From: Takakia lepidozioides
Taxonomy: Eukaryota; Streptophyta; Takakiopsida; Takakiales; Takakiaceae
Direction: 5' to 3'
DNA: 64,000 bases
NCBI GenBank assembly: GCA_030704615.1
Contig: CM060731.1
Coordinates: forward strand, 77,914,756 to 77,978,755
The first letter of the stretch is position 1. The number at the start of each line of letters is the position of its first letter. The notes under the pieces were generated by a model. That model saw only the letters and a program-made list of their open reading frames with translations, was not told the origin of the DNA and ran no database searches. A program made the position numbers and the translations under genes. Of this stretch, positions 11,053 through 23,329 are shown in pieces.

Positions 11053-11754
11053 CTGCAGCATGATGATAGAACCCCTACCCCTAAAAGCTAGAACTTTGTC
11101 CAACAGAGCTCATCACACAAATAATACAACACAGATTTGCTGTTGACTATCACTTTGTTTCGGAAACTGCTGGTACACGGTACAATCTTCCAGACAGCTT
11201 GTCGATTGCAGGGAAGAGGCTTCTAGTCTGAGACCATCCAATACAGGAATACAGTTGTTACCCTCCCAGAAACTTGAACATTGGGTTCATTGGCAAATGG
11301 CTGCATGCCCAAACAGATCAACCAGAATGCATAGTAGGTCAATGGTCACTTCACAAACTCCGGAGGAGATCTTTCAATAAGGATGAGTCTCCAATGTAAA
11401 GGTGGAAAGGCTGACTTACAAATTGACAACTGCCCCACGCCCACTTTCCCAAAGAGACCTTCATTGGGATGCCAACAGCAGATGTTCAGCTTGAATAGAC
11501 ACCTTTGGGAAGAGGCCACTCCAGGAGAAACAAAGGTATGTTGCAGCCACCTTTAACTTCAGAAGCAAGTATTCTCAACAGACCCTGTTCTCCGGCAGAT
11601 AATACTATCCTGGTTGGCATGAAGGGGCACAGGTGTTCTGGTCTTGAGCTTTTGTTCTTTGTATGTCATGGTATAACGCCTGGTACCAGGGACATTTCTA
11701 GAATCTATCAGCACAAGTATGGCCCGGTGAACACAACAACAATGCCGAAGCAGA

Positions 11755-12535
11755 CACTGGGGGGCTGTTTACATGAGGGCAGGGGCCCAAGACCAAGCTA
11801 GAAACAAGAAATCCTATTGGTCAAGAGCCTCAAATCGGGCCCAAGCAGTTTACACTGACCGTCCAGGCCCAAGACCAAGAAAATGTCATGGCTACCTACA
11901 TGGCATGATTTATGGCATCAAACTCTTGGGCCCAGCCCAACAGAAGGAATGCTCCTAGGATGGAGACCCAGCTCTTTCCCTCTGGCCCAATAAACCTACC
12001 ATTAAGATATATATTTTTAAGCCTATCACAGCCGCAGGATTGAAAGGGGTCATAGATGGGGTTGTATGGAGGTAGAGACTAGAGACTCTCAACAGCCACT
12101 CGCGGCAAGCATTTAACCCCCTAAAATCATAAGCCCTCTCTATCTCTTGGACCTCCTCCTTCCATGATGAGCACAAACATCATCACCAATCCAGCAAATT
12201 GCTCATTTATAAATTGTTGCAATGCCAAAATGGTTGTAATCACGTGCTTGTAAGCCATGAAGAGGACCAAGGCCACAAGAATACTATGCCTTCTTGCTTC
12301 CATAGTTTAGGGGCACACAATTCAATGAGAGACATCGGTAATCGTAGTAGACGGCGAGGCAGATATCAGTGTAGGTTGGGCCTTAGGCTTGGGCCCAAGG
12401 TGTACACGAAAGAGGGCCCAATTCCTTAAAAATTATATTTGAATCAGTTCATTCAGCCCGATTGTGGGCCCAAAAGCTCTAGTCTTGGGCCCATGATTTC
12501 TTGGGGCCAGGCCCTCGTGTAACCCAGCCCTGAGT
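11755..12535. mobile_element. Fold-back/MITE-like DNA element, possibly hAT
   Basis: The ends are imperfect inverted repeats: the left end reads GGGCTGTTTACATGAGGGC and the reverse complement of the right end reads CAGGGCTGGGTTACACGAGG. GGGCCCAAGACC-like motifs recur inside both arms in opposite orientation, so the element could fold into a long imperfect hairpin. A CAGGG terminus is typical of hAT elements, but I cannot find a convincing 8-bp target duplication and no transposase is encoded. Confidence 0.5.
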
Positions 12536-13322
12536 ATAGTTTGTCCAAATGTGCCACTTAAGGGCCAATATGCTTCATTATCCATGTGGTGATACAGAGG
12601 AAGTCACTACGCAGACAAGCACCAGGGTCAGCCATATCTCTTTTCTCTCTATCTTCGTCCAAGTCAACATCAATCATAGTAACATTTCAGTCGGGAATGT
12701 CCAACATACAAACAAAGATGTGCGATGATGGCATGAGCTCATTAGTAGAAGCCACTACCAGTTACGAATACACAATTGGATGTTGGAGATTTCAGAGTGT
12801 CGAACAATGCAAAACAACAATGCATAACGTATTGTAGACTGCCAAGATTGATTGCTCAGAAAGATCGGCCCTACAAACACATCCATGCCAAGGTTGTCTA
12901 TGTGAATCTTGGTCAGGGACAGTTCTGCTGTTGATTACAGTCCATGCAGGCCAAGGGGCTTGTTGCCCATCTCCCTATATGCCTTTTGGAACCCACAAAC
13001 TGAATTCTTCCATGCTTAATAAAATTCACCGGAGAAGATTATACCACAAGGATTTCAACCCAGAATCACCTGGGTGGAACTCACAATCCAGCTGAGTGTT
13101 GATACATGGATCACAAATCAAACATATGTGCATACAAGTATTGAAGTATAACATACTATAATCATGGAACACACTTGTTCACGTCACATATGAAACATTG
13201 AATTCCAAATAATTATCTTATAAGGCATAATCTCGCCATCGAAGCCTACGAGGTGGGTGACACTACACTTCACCAAAACACTTGCAAAGATTGGAAGTTC
13301 AAGAGGTGGATTCAAGGGAAGC

Positions 13323-13946
13323 TCACACACAAGGAGCATCTATACGGCTTTTGTGGAGCTGGAAGGCAGGGTGAACCCAGGTTCCACAGCTGCACTGCAT
13401 TCCTACCCAATTGAAGTTACCCAGCCTTGCCTCACAATTCACACAGTTCAGCTTTCCCTCCACCGTGCCCTCCTGCACTGCGATTTTCATCCACATGTGG
13501 AAACAGGAATCAGTTTGCAGGAAATGGAAAGCAAAGGGAAGAGGGAGAAAGAATAAATGTATTACTATCAGCTTGAGGCCAAAGGGACTCATGGGATACA
13601 AGTTAAACAAAGAGCCACAGAAAAATAAACAGTTACCACAGAGCTACTTGTGCTCTAACTTAGCACTAGTGCAGAATGCCTCATGCAGAGAGAGAATGTC
13701 TCCTAAGACGTTTGTCGTAGCCTTGTGGCCATAGACCCTGTGCCCAGTTTGGGCAGAACAAGAGGGAACAGATACTACCTCTGTGAGGGACTCACTCCAG
13801 TAGTAGCACTTACCTTGATATGAAAAATCTGTTCAGGCTTTCTAGATTTCCTCTAGAAAGCCCTTCACACAAGCATCAATCTGCTGTATGTGATCTGCCC
13901 AGAGAATGTCCAGTTTGGGCAGAACAAGAGCAGCAGCAGCAGCAGC

Positions 13947-13990
<44 letters not shown>

Positions 13991-16900
13991 CCATAAGACG
14001 TTTGGCGTAGCCTCGTGGTCATAGACCACGCACATCCAGTTTTGGGCAGACAAATGAGATACTGTACGTCCACGGAAAACTCAAAGAGCTTATGGGACAA
14101 TTGAAAGCAAGAAACAAGAAAGAGAGAAGGGCCCTTCACAAGACGACGTACACATGAAACTGCAATATGTCAGGAAGTCCTATTGCAGCAACATATTGCT
14201 TGGTACTTACTGTTCTACACGATCTATGTGCACCTCCTATATACCCTGTCTTCTCGCTGTTGCCAAGGTCCTTCTTCTGTCTAAAGACAAAGGAAGCCAC
14301 CGGAAATAGCGGGGTTGTAAACCCCTGGAGTGCAGAAAAGGACAAAGCGGTTAAAAAGATACCAGTAGTCATCCACTGCAAAGGCTCCACAAAAATTGAC
14401 GTGCAGTCGGGTTCACCATCCTCCGCCCCCCATCGCCCTCTTCTTCTCCACTTGAAAGAGGTCTCCCCAGAACCAGGATCATGGGCTATCACATGTTCTT
14501 GGCAGGCAACCACTCGCCGGCATTTTCTACAGCGATAGACTGTAGACGTCGGTGTCTCTCCCTCCTGGCCACAAGGGCCAAACACCCCACTATCTGAGGC
14601 GTCTGGATCGGTGTCAGTTGTAGAGCCGGGGTCAGCTGCATAGCGGGAGATTTCGATCTTCTCTCCCTTGCCATAAGCTTCCCCTGGAAAGCATGGATTG
14701 AGACAGGGACTACCAAATTACTGTCACGCTACATATGCAGGAGGACATTCTGCCTCATAGAACACGATGCTCGATGATGTCTCAGTTTGGCAACAGGAAA
14801 CAATCTCCCTTCTCATGGTCCTTAGCAACTACGCTTCTCCCAAAATCCTTTACTTTTTTCTTTCCCTTTGCCTGCAAGGAATTACTTGAATTCGATGCAT
14901 GCAGGGGAGAGAGTGAGAGGCAAAGGGTGAAGGGGGGCGGGCGCAGATGGAAGGAGGGAACGCTGTTAAATCACCTAGATTTTCCAGGTTGAATTTCTTA
15001 TAGAGAGAACTGGAACGATCCACGACGAAACCCATCTCTTCAAAGATTTGCAACTGCATGCAGATCAACACGGAGGCCAAATCAGTGGAACATTGTGTGC
15101 AAGAGAAGAGAGCCAGTTTAGTGGAGAAACACATGAATGGGGTTAAGAGTTGCTTAGTATGGGCATTAAGAGGAGCTGAAATGGCATGAAGATAATCAAA
15201 ATCTATCATCACATTGCAGTTGTGTATCAAGTGAATGTGATGGTGCTACTCTGTTATCCTGCAAACCAAAAAGTGGCAGCCTTCACACCAGATATCAGAC
15301 ACTAATTCCCAGTTTTACAAAACCCTTCACCGACAAGAGCACGCTGCTAGCAACAGTGGAGTTACCTGCTGCATAAACCCATCATTTGGGCAAACATCCT
15401 CTTTCACTTTTTCCAACGACGCCAGTGCATCTGTATATAGAAAACCAAAGTGGGAAAGAGAGCCGCCAAGAACAGCACAATGAATATGGAGAGTTCAAAT
15501 CACCGCAGCCCAGAAAGGGAGATTATTATGCAAAAGTTGTTCAACTGACAATGTCAGACACACTTCAATCCTGATTTAGGCCTCTGACAACATCCTGGGA
15601 TCTCAAATGATAGGTCTAATGGCTCCACACAGAAAATGCAACCAACATCTACAAGGTAAGACCAAAAGCCACTGCAAAGGAATAAGAGAATAAAATCTAC
15701 CTACAACAGAGGAGGGGTAAATGCAGACCATCCACAGACAAGTGCTCAGTCCGCATGAGATATGCAGTCACCACAGCTGCACTGCACCACCTTGCCAAAG
15801 CCATTTGTCAGCATGACAAGGATAGAAGACATCATTTAAGAGCAGCTCACTCTGGCCTAGCAAAAAGCCACATAGCTGGCCTGAAGAAGGCATAGGCACT
15901 GGAAAATAGTAAGGTTGCATAAGGTCCTAAAGACAGACAACAGTCTGCCGAAACACAAACCAGTTGAACATGGGCAGAAGCTGGAATTCTACAGCTAGGT
16001 TATCGCTAACCAGTTCAAAAATCACATCACCAGCATTTTCATCCTGTAGGCCCCAGTGTAAAGAAACCAAAGACACTGCTTTCATTGACAAAGCAGCAAA
16101 TACAGCTACCCTGTCTGAAAACATCCTATGATACCCAAAGCCCCCAAGTGGATTTCCCAGGAGAACAACTTCAAGGCCATACACTAAAACGTTTTGTAGG
16201 CCCGACAGAAAGGGGTAGCAAGTTACTTCACCAAAAGAAATTGGGGTCCCTGACACTCCGATAGGAGCACCATAATTTGCAAAATGGAACTTCTTGACAG
16301 TGACTTAGTCAAACGTGATAGAGACATGAAAGAAACAAATCAAATCACAAAAAAATGGCTTGTCCCTGCATTGTGTGCAACCAGGGATTTTTCACAATAA
16401 GAAGATAAAACCGAAACTCAAGATAACTTTCAACAATACAAGGTCAGCAGATCTTCAATACGAAGATCAAAGATGAAGTCAACTTCAAGAGACGGAAGGT
16501 ACTGAGCAAACTATAATGTGTCCATGTCATCATAACTAAATTATGAGCGCAACTACCAGTATAGGGGATAGTTTCCAACTACCATACACTGAATTGTGGA
16601 CGTCCTTTACCAAGAAAGCAAGCATCTTCTCCCAGAAACTCACCGTAACCACTCAGGAACGTTCCGCGGCGACCTCCAAAGAACAACACTGTTGCCGTAG
16701 AGGCCTGCAAAGACCTTCTATTGCAATCCTCTGTCCACCTTCCACTAATTTGAATATGATGAAGAACCTTGGAGAGCACGGTACAGTGCAGATTTTTTAC
16801 TACCTTGCAGCTGAGAGAAAGAACGGCGTAAAAAAAAGGACATTTCTTGCCTGCGTGAAACACCAGCAAAACAGTGGACCAGAACCTTGCCATCGCTACG

Positions 16901-17197
16901 TCCTCTCTCTATAAACTCCAGACACCCCTCCAAATACTCCAGCAAATTCTGCGACTCAGTGTCCCTCAACGGGAATGTCAATCTCTCCAGTTTCACCTTT
17001 GCCGTACTGGCAGGCTCCACTGCTCCATTACCTTGATGCTCCAGACTACGACCGGATTCCGCCCTCTTGTATGCCAACGGATCGATGTTGGATGTTATCA
17101 GCGACAGCATGTGCGTTACTGGCGGGCTTGCTGCCGTGAGCACCGCAGCAGCATCGCATATGTTGCCGATGTACAACCGCTCCCGCACCTCCTTCAT
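13323..17197 (-). CDS. DUSP12/YVH1-like dual-specificity phosphatase
   Basis: Six exons give 339 residues: 16851-17197, 15729-15781, 15366-15430, 14975-15053, 14363-14683 and 13323-13477, all phase-consistent. The N-terminal phosphatase domain (about 1-150) starts MKEVRERLYIGNICDAA. Its signature HCFAGVSRS lies near residues 108-116, with nucleophile Cys and P-loop Arg, followed by TAYLMRTEHLSV and CPNDGFMQQ. The C-terminus has the DUSP12 zinc-binding region: YRCRKCRRVVACQEH, CTSIFVEPLQWM, and CEARLGNFNW leading to CSCGTWVHPAFQLHKSRID. The family dephosphorylates Tyr/Ser/Thr and, as YVH1, acts in late 60S ribosome maturation through its zinc domain. Intron 1 begins with GC rather than GT and splits the active-site loop after the Arg codon. 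ATG 17197 is the only one matching the family start. LINE debris sits in the last intron. A TC/GA-rich 5' flank lies at 17.26-17.33 kb. Confidence 0.95.
13685..13925 (-). mobile_element. LINE 3' fragment in an intron
   Basis: Homologous to the 398-800 copy: it shares the tract ending in AATCTGCTGTATGTG-like sequence and the terminal CCACAAGGCTACG-type block. It is degraded and lies in the last intron of the phosphatase gene (13,478-14,362), in the same orientation as the gene. Confidence 0.7.
13948..14060 (-). mobile_element. Short LINE 3' end with a long (TC)n tail
   Basis: On the minus strand a degraded terminal block ends CGTCTTATGGGTAC and runs directly into about 20 TC units (13,948-13,987 as GA on the plus strand), next to a (CAG)n run at 13,930-13,947. 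It lies in the same intron as the 13,685-13,925 copy. Confidence 0.7.
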
Positions 17198-17937
17198 ACT
17201 CGTCCTATGTACCTCTATCGCTTCCCTGCCTGCACACACCGACCCCCTCCCTCCTTCTCTCTCTCTCTCTCTCTCGCACACGAGGCACGCGCGCGCGAGA
17301 GAGAGAGAGAAAGAGATAGAGAGAGCTGGGCAGAGCCGCTGTCCCGGCACGTCTCATGCGTGCCGCCATGCTGCGCCAGCACGTGTCGCCGGACTAGGTA
17401 AGTTAATGGCTATTGAAATTAGGGTCAACTTACAGTAGAATTCCATTGACTTAACCTGCTACTAGGGTAGCCTATGCCGTTGGCCCAAGTGTGTGCAACC
17501 AAAAGTACTTGAAATTCCATATCTCCTCATAGGGTAGCTTCAATTTAGTGTTTTACATGAATTTGTTCAGTAATCCATTGAATCATTGTCCCAAGAAAGC
17601 CCAATTTGCTATTTTTTTTGTAGTAATACATCAAATCATTAATGATATAGTATCTCCCCATCGAGGCTCCAACCATTGTCCTAGGAGAGCCCACTTTGCT
17701 ATTTTTCCCGAATTTCCAATGACGCAGAGTACATACTTGAAATTCCACATCTCCCACACCGCAAGTCCAAAAATCATGAGACCAATTCGGTGCAACCCTA
17801 CTCATCAAGGGCTTTCCAATGGTAACAAGCCTTGAGGGTGGGGCCGCAGTTTGGGACATCTCAACTCTACAAAACAAAACAAAACGTCTCGCTTCATATA
17901 TTGATAGGTTTTACTGCGCATCATCCTTATTTTCATC

Positions 17938-18205
17938 TTTTTTTTTCTTTTTTCTTTTTCTGAAGGGAAACACCTTGGTCCGAATGAATCAGCTCACCAC
18001 TCGCAAATCAGGCGGGCCCTTGATTACAATGAGAGGAAAAACTAAGCTCTTCACAAGTAACCCCGCACAAAGCTCAAGGGCATAGCCTATGGAAGGGGTA
18101 GAATATTATGTCACCCGACATGGTAGCAGGATTTGAGCCCAAAATCACATGTAAGGCACGTAACTTAATGCACTATATTGCCATTCCAACTGAGCTGCAG
18201 TCTGG
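17938..18205 (-). mobile_element. tRNA-derived SINE with A-rich tail
   Basis: Read on the minus strand, the head has a tRNA-like A box (GCAGCTCAGTTGGAATGGC) and about 40 nt on a B box (GGGCTCAAATCC). A body of about 170 nt follows, then an A-rich tail (plus-strand T-rich run 17,937-17,960). The head lacks a foldable complete tRNA cloverleaf, so this is a pol III retroposon rather than a tRNA gene. No clear target duplication was found. Confidence 0.7.
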
Positions 18206-18214
18206 TGGACTCAT

Positions 18215-18930
18215 TTTTTAAAATCAATGAGGGGTAAGGTGTTTGAAACTAATTTGGCAAGACATCTTGAGGAAGAACAGATCTGCAAAAATCTCAGCCT
18301 TTTGTGCAAAATTGCGCACATAATTCTGCTTGTCAAGATGTCCTTGAACGATGATAATCTTCTCTGCCCAATCTGCTTCGTCTTGCCTGAATCCTTGCAG
18401 CATTGGTTGTTTAATTGCCAGGGTCCTAGAAGTGATTGGACAAGAGTTTTGCAGTTGAATTGGCAAAGACTGCCCACCTCCCTGCTCCCACCCTCCCCTT
18501 GCTGAATTACATGGACGGTATTGCTTTCATAAACTGCCCAGTGTGGGCTTGTCTGAGGGCACACGCCTTGTGGAACTTGTGGAAAGCCACATGCTCTAGT
18601 GTTCATGAGGGTAGACCCCCCAGCATCAGATCAATGTTATCAACATCTTTCTTGATTTGATGACCGAGGGAAAAAAGACCTGGTTTTTTGTCTATGCAGC
18701 TCTTCCGGCCTGAGCTTCAGATCAACGCATGGGTCAATTGCTCAAAGAATTTGATATCTCCTGGGGCAAGAGCGGCTTGCTTTGCATCCGCACTTCCAAC
18801 TCACATGTACAATGGAAGGACACCCTCCCCGTGCAATGGGAAATCCCCCATGGAGTCTAGAGAGGAAGGTGACTTTAATTGGCGCCACAAACGAGCTAGG
18901 GATCAGAAATTCAAAATGTAGCTAAAGTTG
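18215..18930 (+). mobile_element. LINE remnant of a second family (zf-RVT end)
   Basis: Plus-strand frames encode LLCPICFVLPESLQHWLFNC, the zinc-binding motif of plant LINE reverse transcriptases, then after a frameshift near 18,440-18,500 ALWNLWKATCSSVHEGRPP, the usual C-terminal follow-on. A non-coding tail follows. It is distinct from the family ending in GAGTACA. Frameshifts make it inactive. Confidence 0.7.
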
Positions 18931-19159
18931 TGATACAGCTTAGTCTCTTGTTTTCGACAATTCTCTTGTCTGGCAGGTACTCGCCAACCTTAGTTAGTAA
19001 GTTGAAATAAATGTTCTGAAGGGTAGTAAAAATAAAGAATAGTACAATGAGTTATTATCCAAGGAAATGAGTCTCACTTTAATGTTCGTCATGGGGGCAT
19101 TGTCGAAGACAAACAATATGTCATCGATGCACATACGACATACGACCAGTCGCCAAATT

Positions 19160-19400
19160 AAAATAGAATATTCTGTCGTAAATTCCCAAGTTTTTCATGG
19201 ATGAAAATCGCCAAACTTTTACAAGGAAAAAAAAACAATGGATGAATTCACCAAATATGGATGATATAAATGGATGAAAGTACATAGGAAGATGATTCTA
19301 TCCAAATTTTCAATGGATGAACAGAATATATAGCTATTTCTTGTAGCCACTCGTGCTATTTTTCAAATTTAAGAAAAAAATCACTGCATACGACGCTAGG
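19160..19400 (+). repeat. ATGGATGA-rich dispersed repeat, copy 1
   Basis: Starts near AATAGAATATTCTGTCG, carries several ATGGATGA motifs, and ends near CACTCGTGCTATTTTTC. The same order of blocks recurs in inverted orientation at 23,330-23,600, about 4 kb away. No ORF is shared. A perfect 16-bp palindrome GTGAGCCTAGGCTCAC lies just beyond its right end (19,417-19,432). Confidence 0.7.
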
Positions 19401-19429
19401 GCACCATGAGCTTGCAGTGAGCCTAGGCT

Positions 19430-22000
19430 CACATTTGCCCACTTGGCTTATTTTGGGCCCATGCTAATAAATGTGTCTATCATCGTGGACATGGCCCCAC
19501 TATATACCAGGAAACAACTTCGAACAACACCGAATTTTGACATATAAATTGAAATAAATATTAGACTTGTATACTTAATACAGTCCATTGTAGGCAACAA
19601 CAATGTATTAGAAAAGGATCAGCCTCTGTATAGGACAATGTACGTTGATGAATATAATCGTCTTGTTTAGGGTCGCAAAATATTTCGATTAAAAAAATGT
19701 AGTATAAACGCTTACATGGGATATATTTCGATCTTTTGTCAAATTTTCAGATAGCATAGAAATGAAATTTGGACAGCTGCAATTAGAAACATTTGTCACA
19801 GTGATGTCATAGCTCTTGTCCTACAGAACAGATTCGGAAGTGACGATTGTGTGTACCCATCCATATCGTGGAGAGATCGTGGAGGAGGAACATCCATGAA
19901 ACGAGTCTCACTCGTGCGATGACTATTCTTGCATAATCCATTTTGCAAGGTTGTGGGTTTTGTTTTTTCCTCCACATGTCTAGCATGACTTCCACTTTTG
20001 GGACTCGCACGACTTTTGTCATATAGTCTACGTTCTACAGTCGTCATTTTACAGTCCTTTCATGTTGGAAAAAATGGATATTATGAGAGGTTTAGGCTAG
20101 CCACAAAAAATGCGTGCGTTAATTGACACATGCATTTTGCCAACAAACCCAAATCTTTCACATCGTCTGTTATCCTGTCTTTTTATTGGTAGGCTCTTCC
20201 AATAGATAGCAGAGATGATATGAAAGGTTTGGAGTAGTTGGAAAATGTATCTGTCTATTGCCCGATATACTATTGAGATCTTTGCTATGTTGCAGCAGAA
20301 ACAATACTGAGAGGTTGGGTTTGCTGCAAAATATATGTGCGTTGATACATACCTTATTTTCAATAACTCCAAATCATCTCTGCTGCTTGGGTACTATTGA
20401 GCTTTTTGTTATATTGCAGTAGAGAGAATAAAATATGTTTGGGGTTGCTACAAAGCATGTCATGTCACAAAAATCCTTACTAACATTCTCCTACAAAGCA
20501 AAAAAAATCAGTTGGAATGCCTGCTCATAAGATTTGGAGGTTCTGATTGTAGCTATACGCAACTGTTCTCAAGAAAATCTTGTAAAGCTCATCAAAGATT
20601 TTGACACCACGTGCGGCTGAATATGGATCGAATTATGTTATGCTTTGCTTAGTTAGACATTGGCACAATTTGGTCCACGTGCCTTCCCGTGGAATGGGCC
20701 ATCACTTAGTCACGCGCTAGCGTTTTGTCGATGCCTAAAGACAAGGAGCCTGAACTTTGACCTATTGATCGCGACGAGGAACACAACTAACATCATCGCA
20801 AAAAATTATGAGCTCCAACATCCAAACTCATCTTCATTTGGGCCTCTTAGATTTATATTGCGCGAGCTAAACCATCCTGATTCGTTTTTGGTTCGCTAGA
20901 TTGTCCATTTCCTTTATTGTGCTCAATTATCACCTTCTTTTGTTGGGGATGTATTCTGGTTGTTTGTTTAGCTGTGTTTTCTTTTGTTATTCTGCGGTGG
21001 CATCGCTTCGTTTTTTTATGTTACGTTATAAATATGGGACAGAGGCCCAGAATATCGATTAATAAAATAATATGGAAAACATAATCATGTGAGGCAGTGA
21101 AGGCTTACACTGGGATACCACCCCTAGCCAAATGAGTCCAGAATAAGTTCGAAACAGAGATAACGACAAGTTAAAAAAAATGAAGTGGCCGATAGTAACC
21201 TATTAAGACAAGTCTTTGTATCGAGAGTGGCGTAGAAAGACCAGAATGGGAAAACATAGCAAACGAGAAAGAAACAACTTCTAACAAGAAATGATAGAGT
21301 CATAGAGAACTCTGCATAATTAGAACTTCGTGTTAACCTCAGGGTCTCTTCAACGACGGTGGCGCAACCGGTTCAGTTCCCCCTCATCCTCTTTTGCTGG
21401 CAATCTCCAAAGCGAGCAAGCCGCCCTGCCCCAGTTGATATCAAATTCTTTGAGAAGCTGCATACGCTAGTGTTCAGAAGCTCTGGGAATAGTTGCACCT
21501 ACAAAGCCCAAGCTGTCCGCCCCTTCGTCACAAAAATCGATCTGATGCTAGGGGGTAGATTCCAAAAATGAAATCACATTTGGACTTCCACAAGTGCCTT
21601 CATGTAAGGGTCTAAGTTCTTCTTGGTTACAGTACATTCAGAGAAAAGATCGGTGGGGAGGAGCAAGAGAGAATAAGCTCTCTTAATTAGAATAGATCAC
21701 ATTGTATTGGCATGAGGTCAATTAACGAAGCAGTGCTCAAGGGATTCCTCTGCTCTGAAAGTGGCACAGAAAAGTTAGACAAGGTTAGCATTTTCTAGGA
21801 CAAATTTAACATTCACAATTTTGTTGACAATTTTCGAAAGGAAGACACTAATATTTTGAAGCCCTATCCTTTCTCCAGACATCTTTCCAAACAACCTTCT
21901 AATTGAGAGCCTCCACTGGTACTCCATACGGCCTACGAGGTTATTTTTTCATTGTTCTAGTTTGATTAACTACACTTCGTTCCTATCTTCTTCTTCTTTT
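19430..22000. other. AT-rich stretch without a recognisable gene
   Basis: No coding region with family support or splice structure on either strand. It holds a degenerate tandem repeat (20,060-20,460) and a sequence near 21,030-21,130 ending in AATAAAATAATATGG that resembles the 3' end of a retroelement. Confidence 0.6.
20060..20460. repeat. Degenerate tandem repeat, unit about 125 bp
   Basis: Blocks such as TACTATTGAGATCTTTGCTA (about 20,268) and TACTATTGAGCTTTTTGTTA (about 20,393) are followed by matching TTGCAGCAG/TTGCAGTAG and GGTTGGGTTTGCT/GTTTGGGGTTGCT segments. A weaker earlier copy precedes them. No coding potential was seen. Confidence 0.55.
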
Positions 22001-22012
22001 TCTTTTTTTTTT

Positions 22013-22690
22013 AGCAAAAGGAGGTGCGGTGGCCTCGACTAACTTTTTGTAGGTGGACTCATAAGGAGTACAAAGATTGTTTGGTGGAAAAAGTAACCAC
22101 CAAGAAGGCCGTGGAGGCTTACTGTGGGGAAACTACCCCATCGGCAGAAGACATAAAACAAGCTAAAGCTTAGAGGGAAACTTTCCTGAAACAATTGATC
22201 TAGTAAGGGAGTAGCAGATAGGAAGAATGGCGAAAAAAGAGAAAGATGGTGAGAAGGAGAAAAGAAGTCCTTGAGCTGAACCTATTTGTGATGGATTCAA
22301 ACTCGCAAGGGCTAGAGAAAGCACGACAAGAAAGCTTGGAGCTTGGTTAGGAAAGCAAACCGTAGAAAAACTAAAGTCATTATCCAGTGAAAGAATAGTG
22401 TCAACAACTTGCAAAACTGCCGCATTAAGTTTGAAATAAGATCCTCTTCTTATTCTAGCATTGGGAGAGGAAAGCTTACAAGTTATCTCAATGTGGTCAA
22501 AGTCGGATAAAATTGGGCCAATAGGCATTTGCTTACACCATCCACCAATAGATGCAGAGGCATTAAATCTGACTAATCGTGCCATGCAAAAAGTAAAAGA
22601 AAATGATGATGCTTCTCTAAAGAAGCGCAAATTATGGTGTCTCTTTCCCAAAGATTATTGCCTTCCCTTGAAAAGTGGACACTTTGAACC
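22013..22690 (-). mobile_element. LINE remnant: endonuclease end joined to 3' UTR and poly(A)
   Basis: The minus strand encodes LSDFDHIEI and RRGSYFKLNAAVL, matching the C-terminus of LINE AP-endonucleases (usual motif SDHxPI). Within about 500 bp this reaches a 3'-UTR-like tail ending in CTAAAAAAAAAGAAAAAG (plus-strand T-rich run 21,988-22,013). The reverse-transcriptase region that should lie between is absent, so the copy is internally deleted. Confidence 0.6.
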
Positions 22691-23297
22691 CTAAATCACC
22701 TATATTGTCCATGCATAGACAACATGCAAAACAAGCCAGCCAAGTGAGAGAGACCCACCACTCCCTTACAAAGCTCTCCCAAGCCAATCATATTTGCCAA
22801 GCTTAGTTTATCTCCTAAAACTAAAAGATAAAATAACATTATTACTATTTGAAAGAAACCTAAAACATTATCATTCTGATAGGCTTCTGATAGTAATCTG
22901 AAGTTTGTCCTCAGCCTTCATGGCTTACTACCCTTTCATCTTACCCTTTCAATAAAGTTAAAAAAGGGCTGCAATCCCCCTTTTAAAAAAATTTAAAAGA
23001 AAAGTTTGGTTGCTTACCAAAGATCACCTCGAATTGACTGCGAAGTGAGTTAAATGGCACAGGGTAAAGGAGCTGGCTATAGCGTACATGTAAGGTTTCG
23101 CCAGAGTCTTGCAGTTTTGCCTCCTGCCGGCTCCGGCTACAAAGGGGCCCGGAACATTCACGGTGCCGTGAGATGTGTCCTCTTACAGTGAACAAGTACG
23201 GACTGCGAAAGGCGCCCAGCTGCAAGCTGGCTTTATATACTAGGCAGTCCCTCGCCTACAGCGCAAACGATATGGGATATATGCGTACCTATCAAAT

Positions 23298-23328
23298 ATG
23301 GATAAAGTTCCCATCGAACTTTATCCAT
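23298..23328. repeat. Perfect 13-bp stem hairpin
   Basis: ATGGATAAAGTTC (23,298-23,310) is followed by a 5-nt loop and its exact reverse complement GAACTTTATCCAT (23,316-23,328). It lies next to the inverted ATGGATGA-rich repeat and may mark an element end. Confidence 0.9.
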
Positions 23329-23329
23329 A

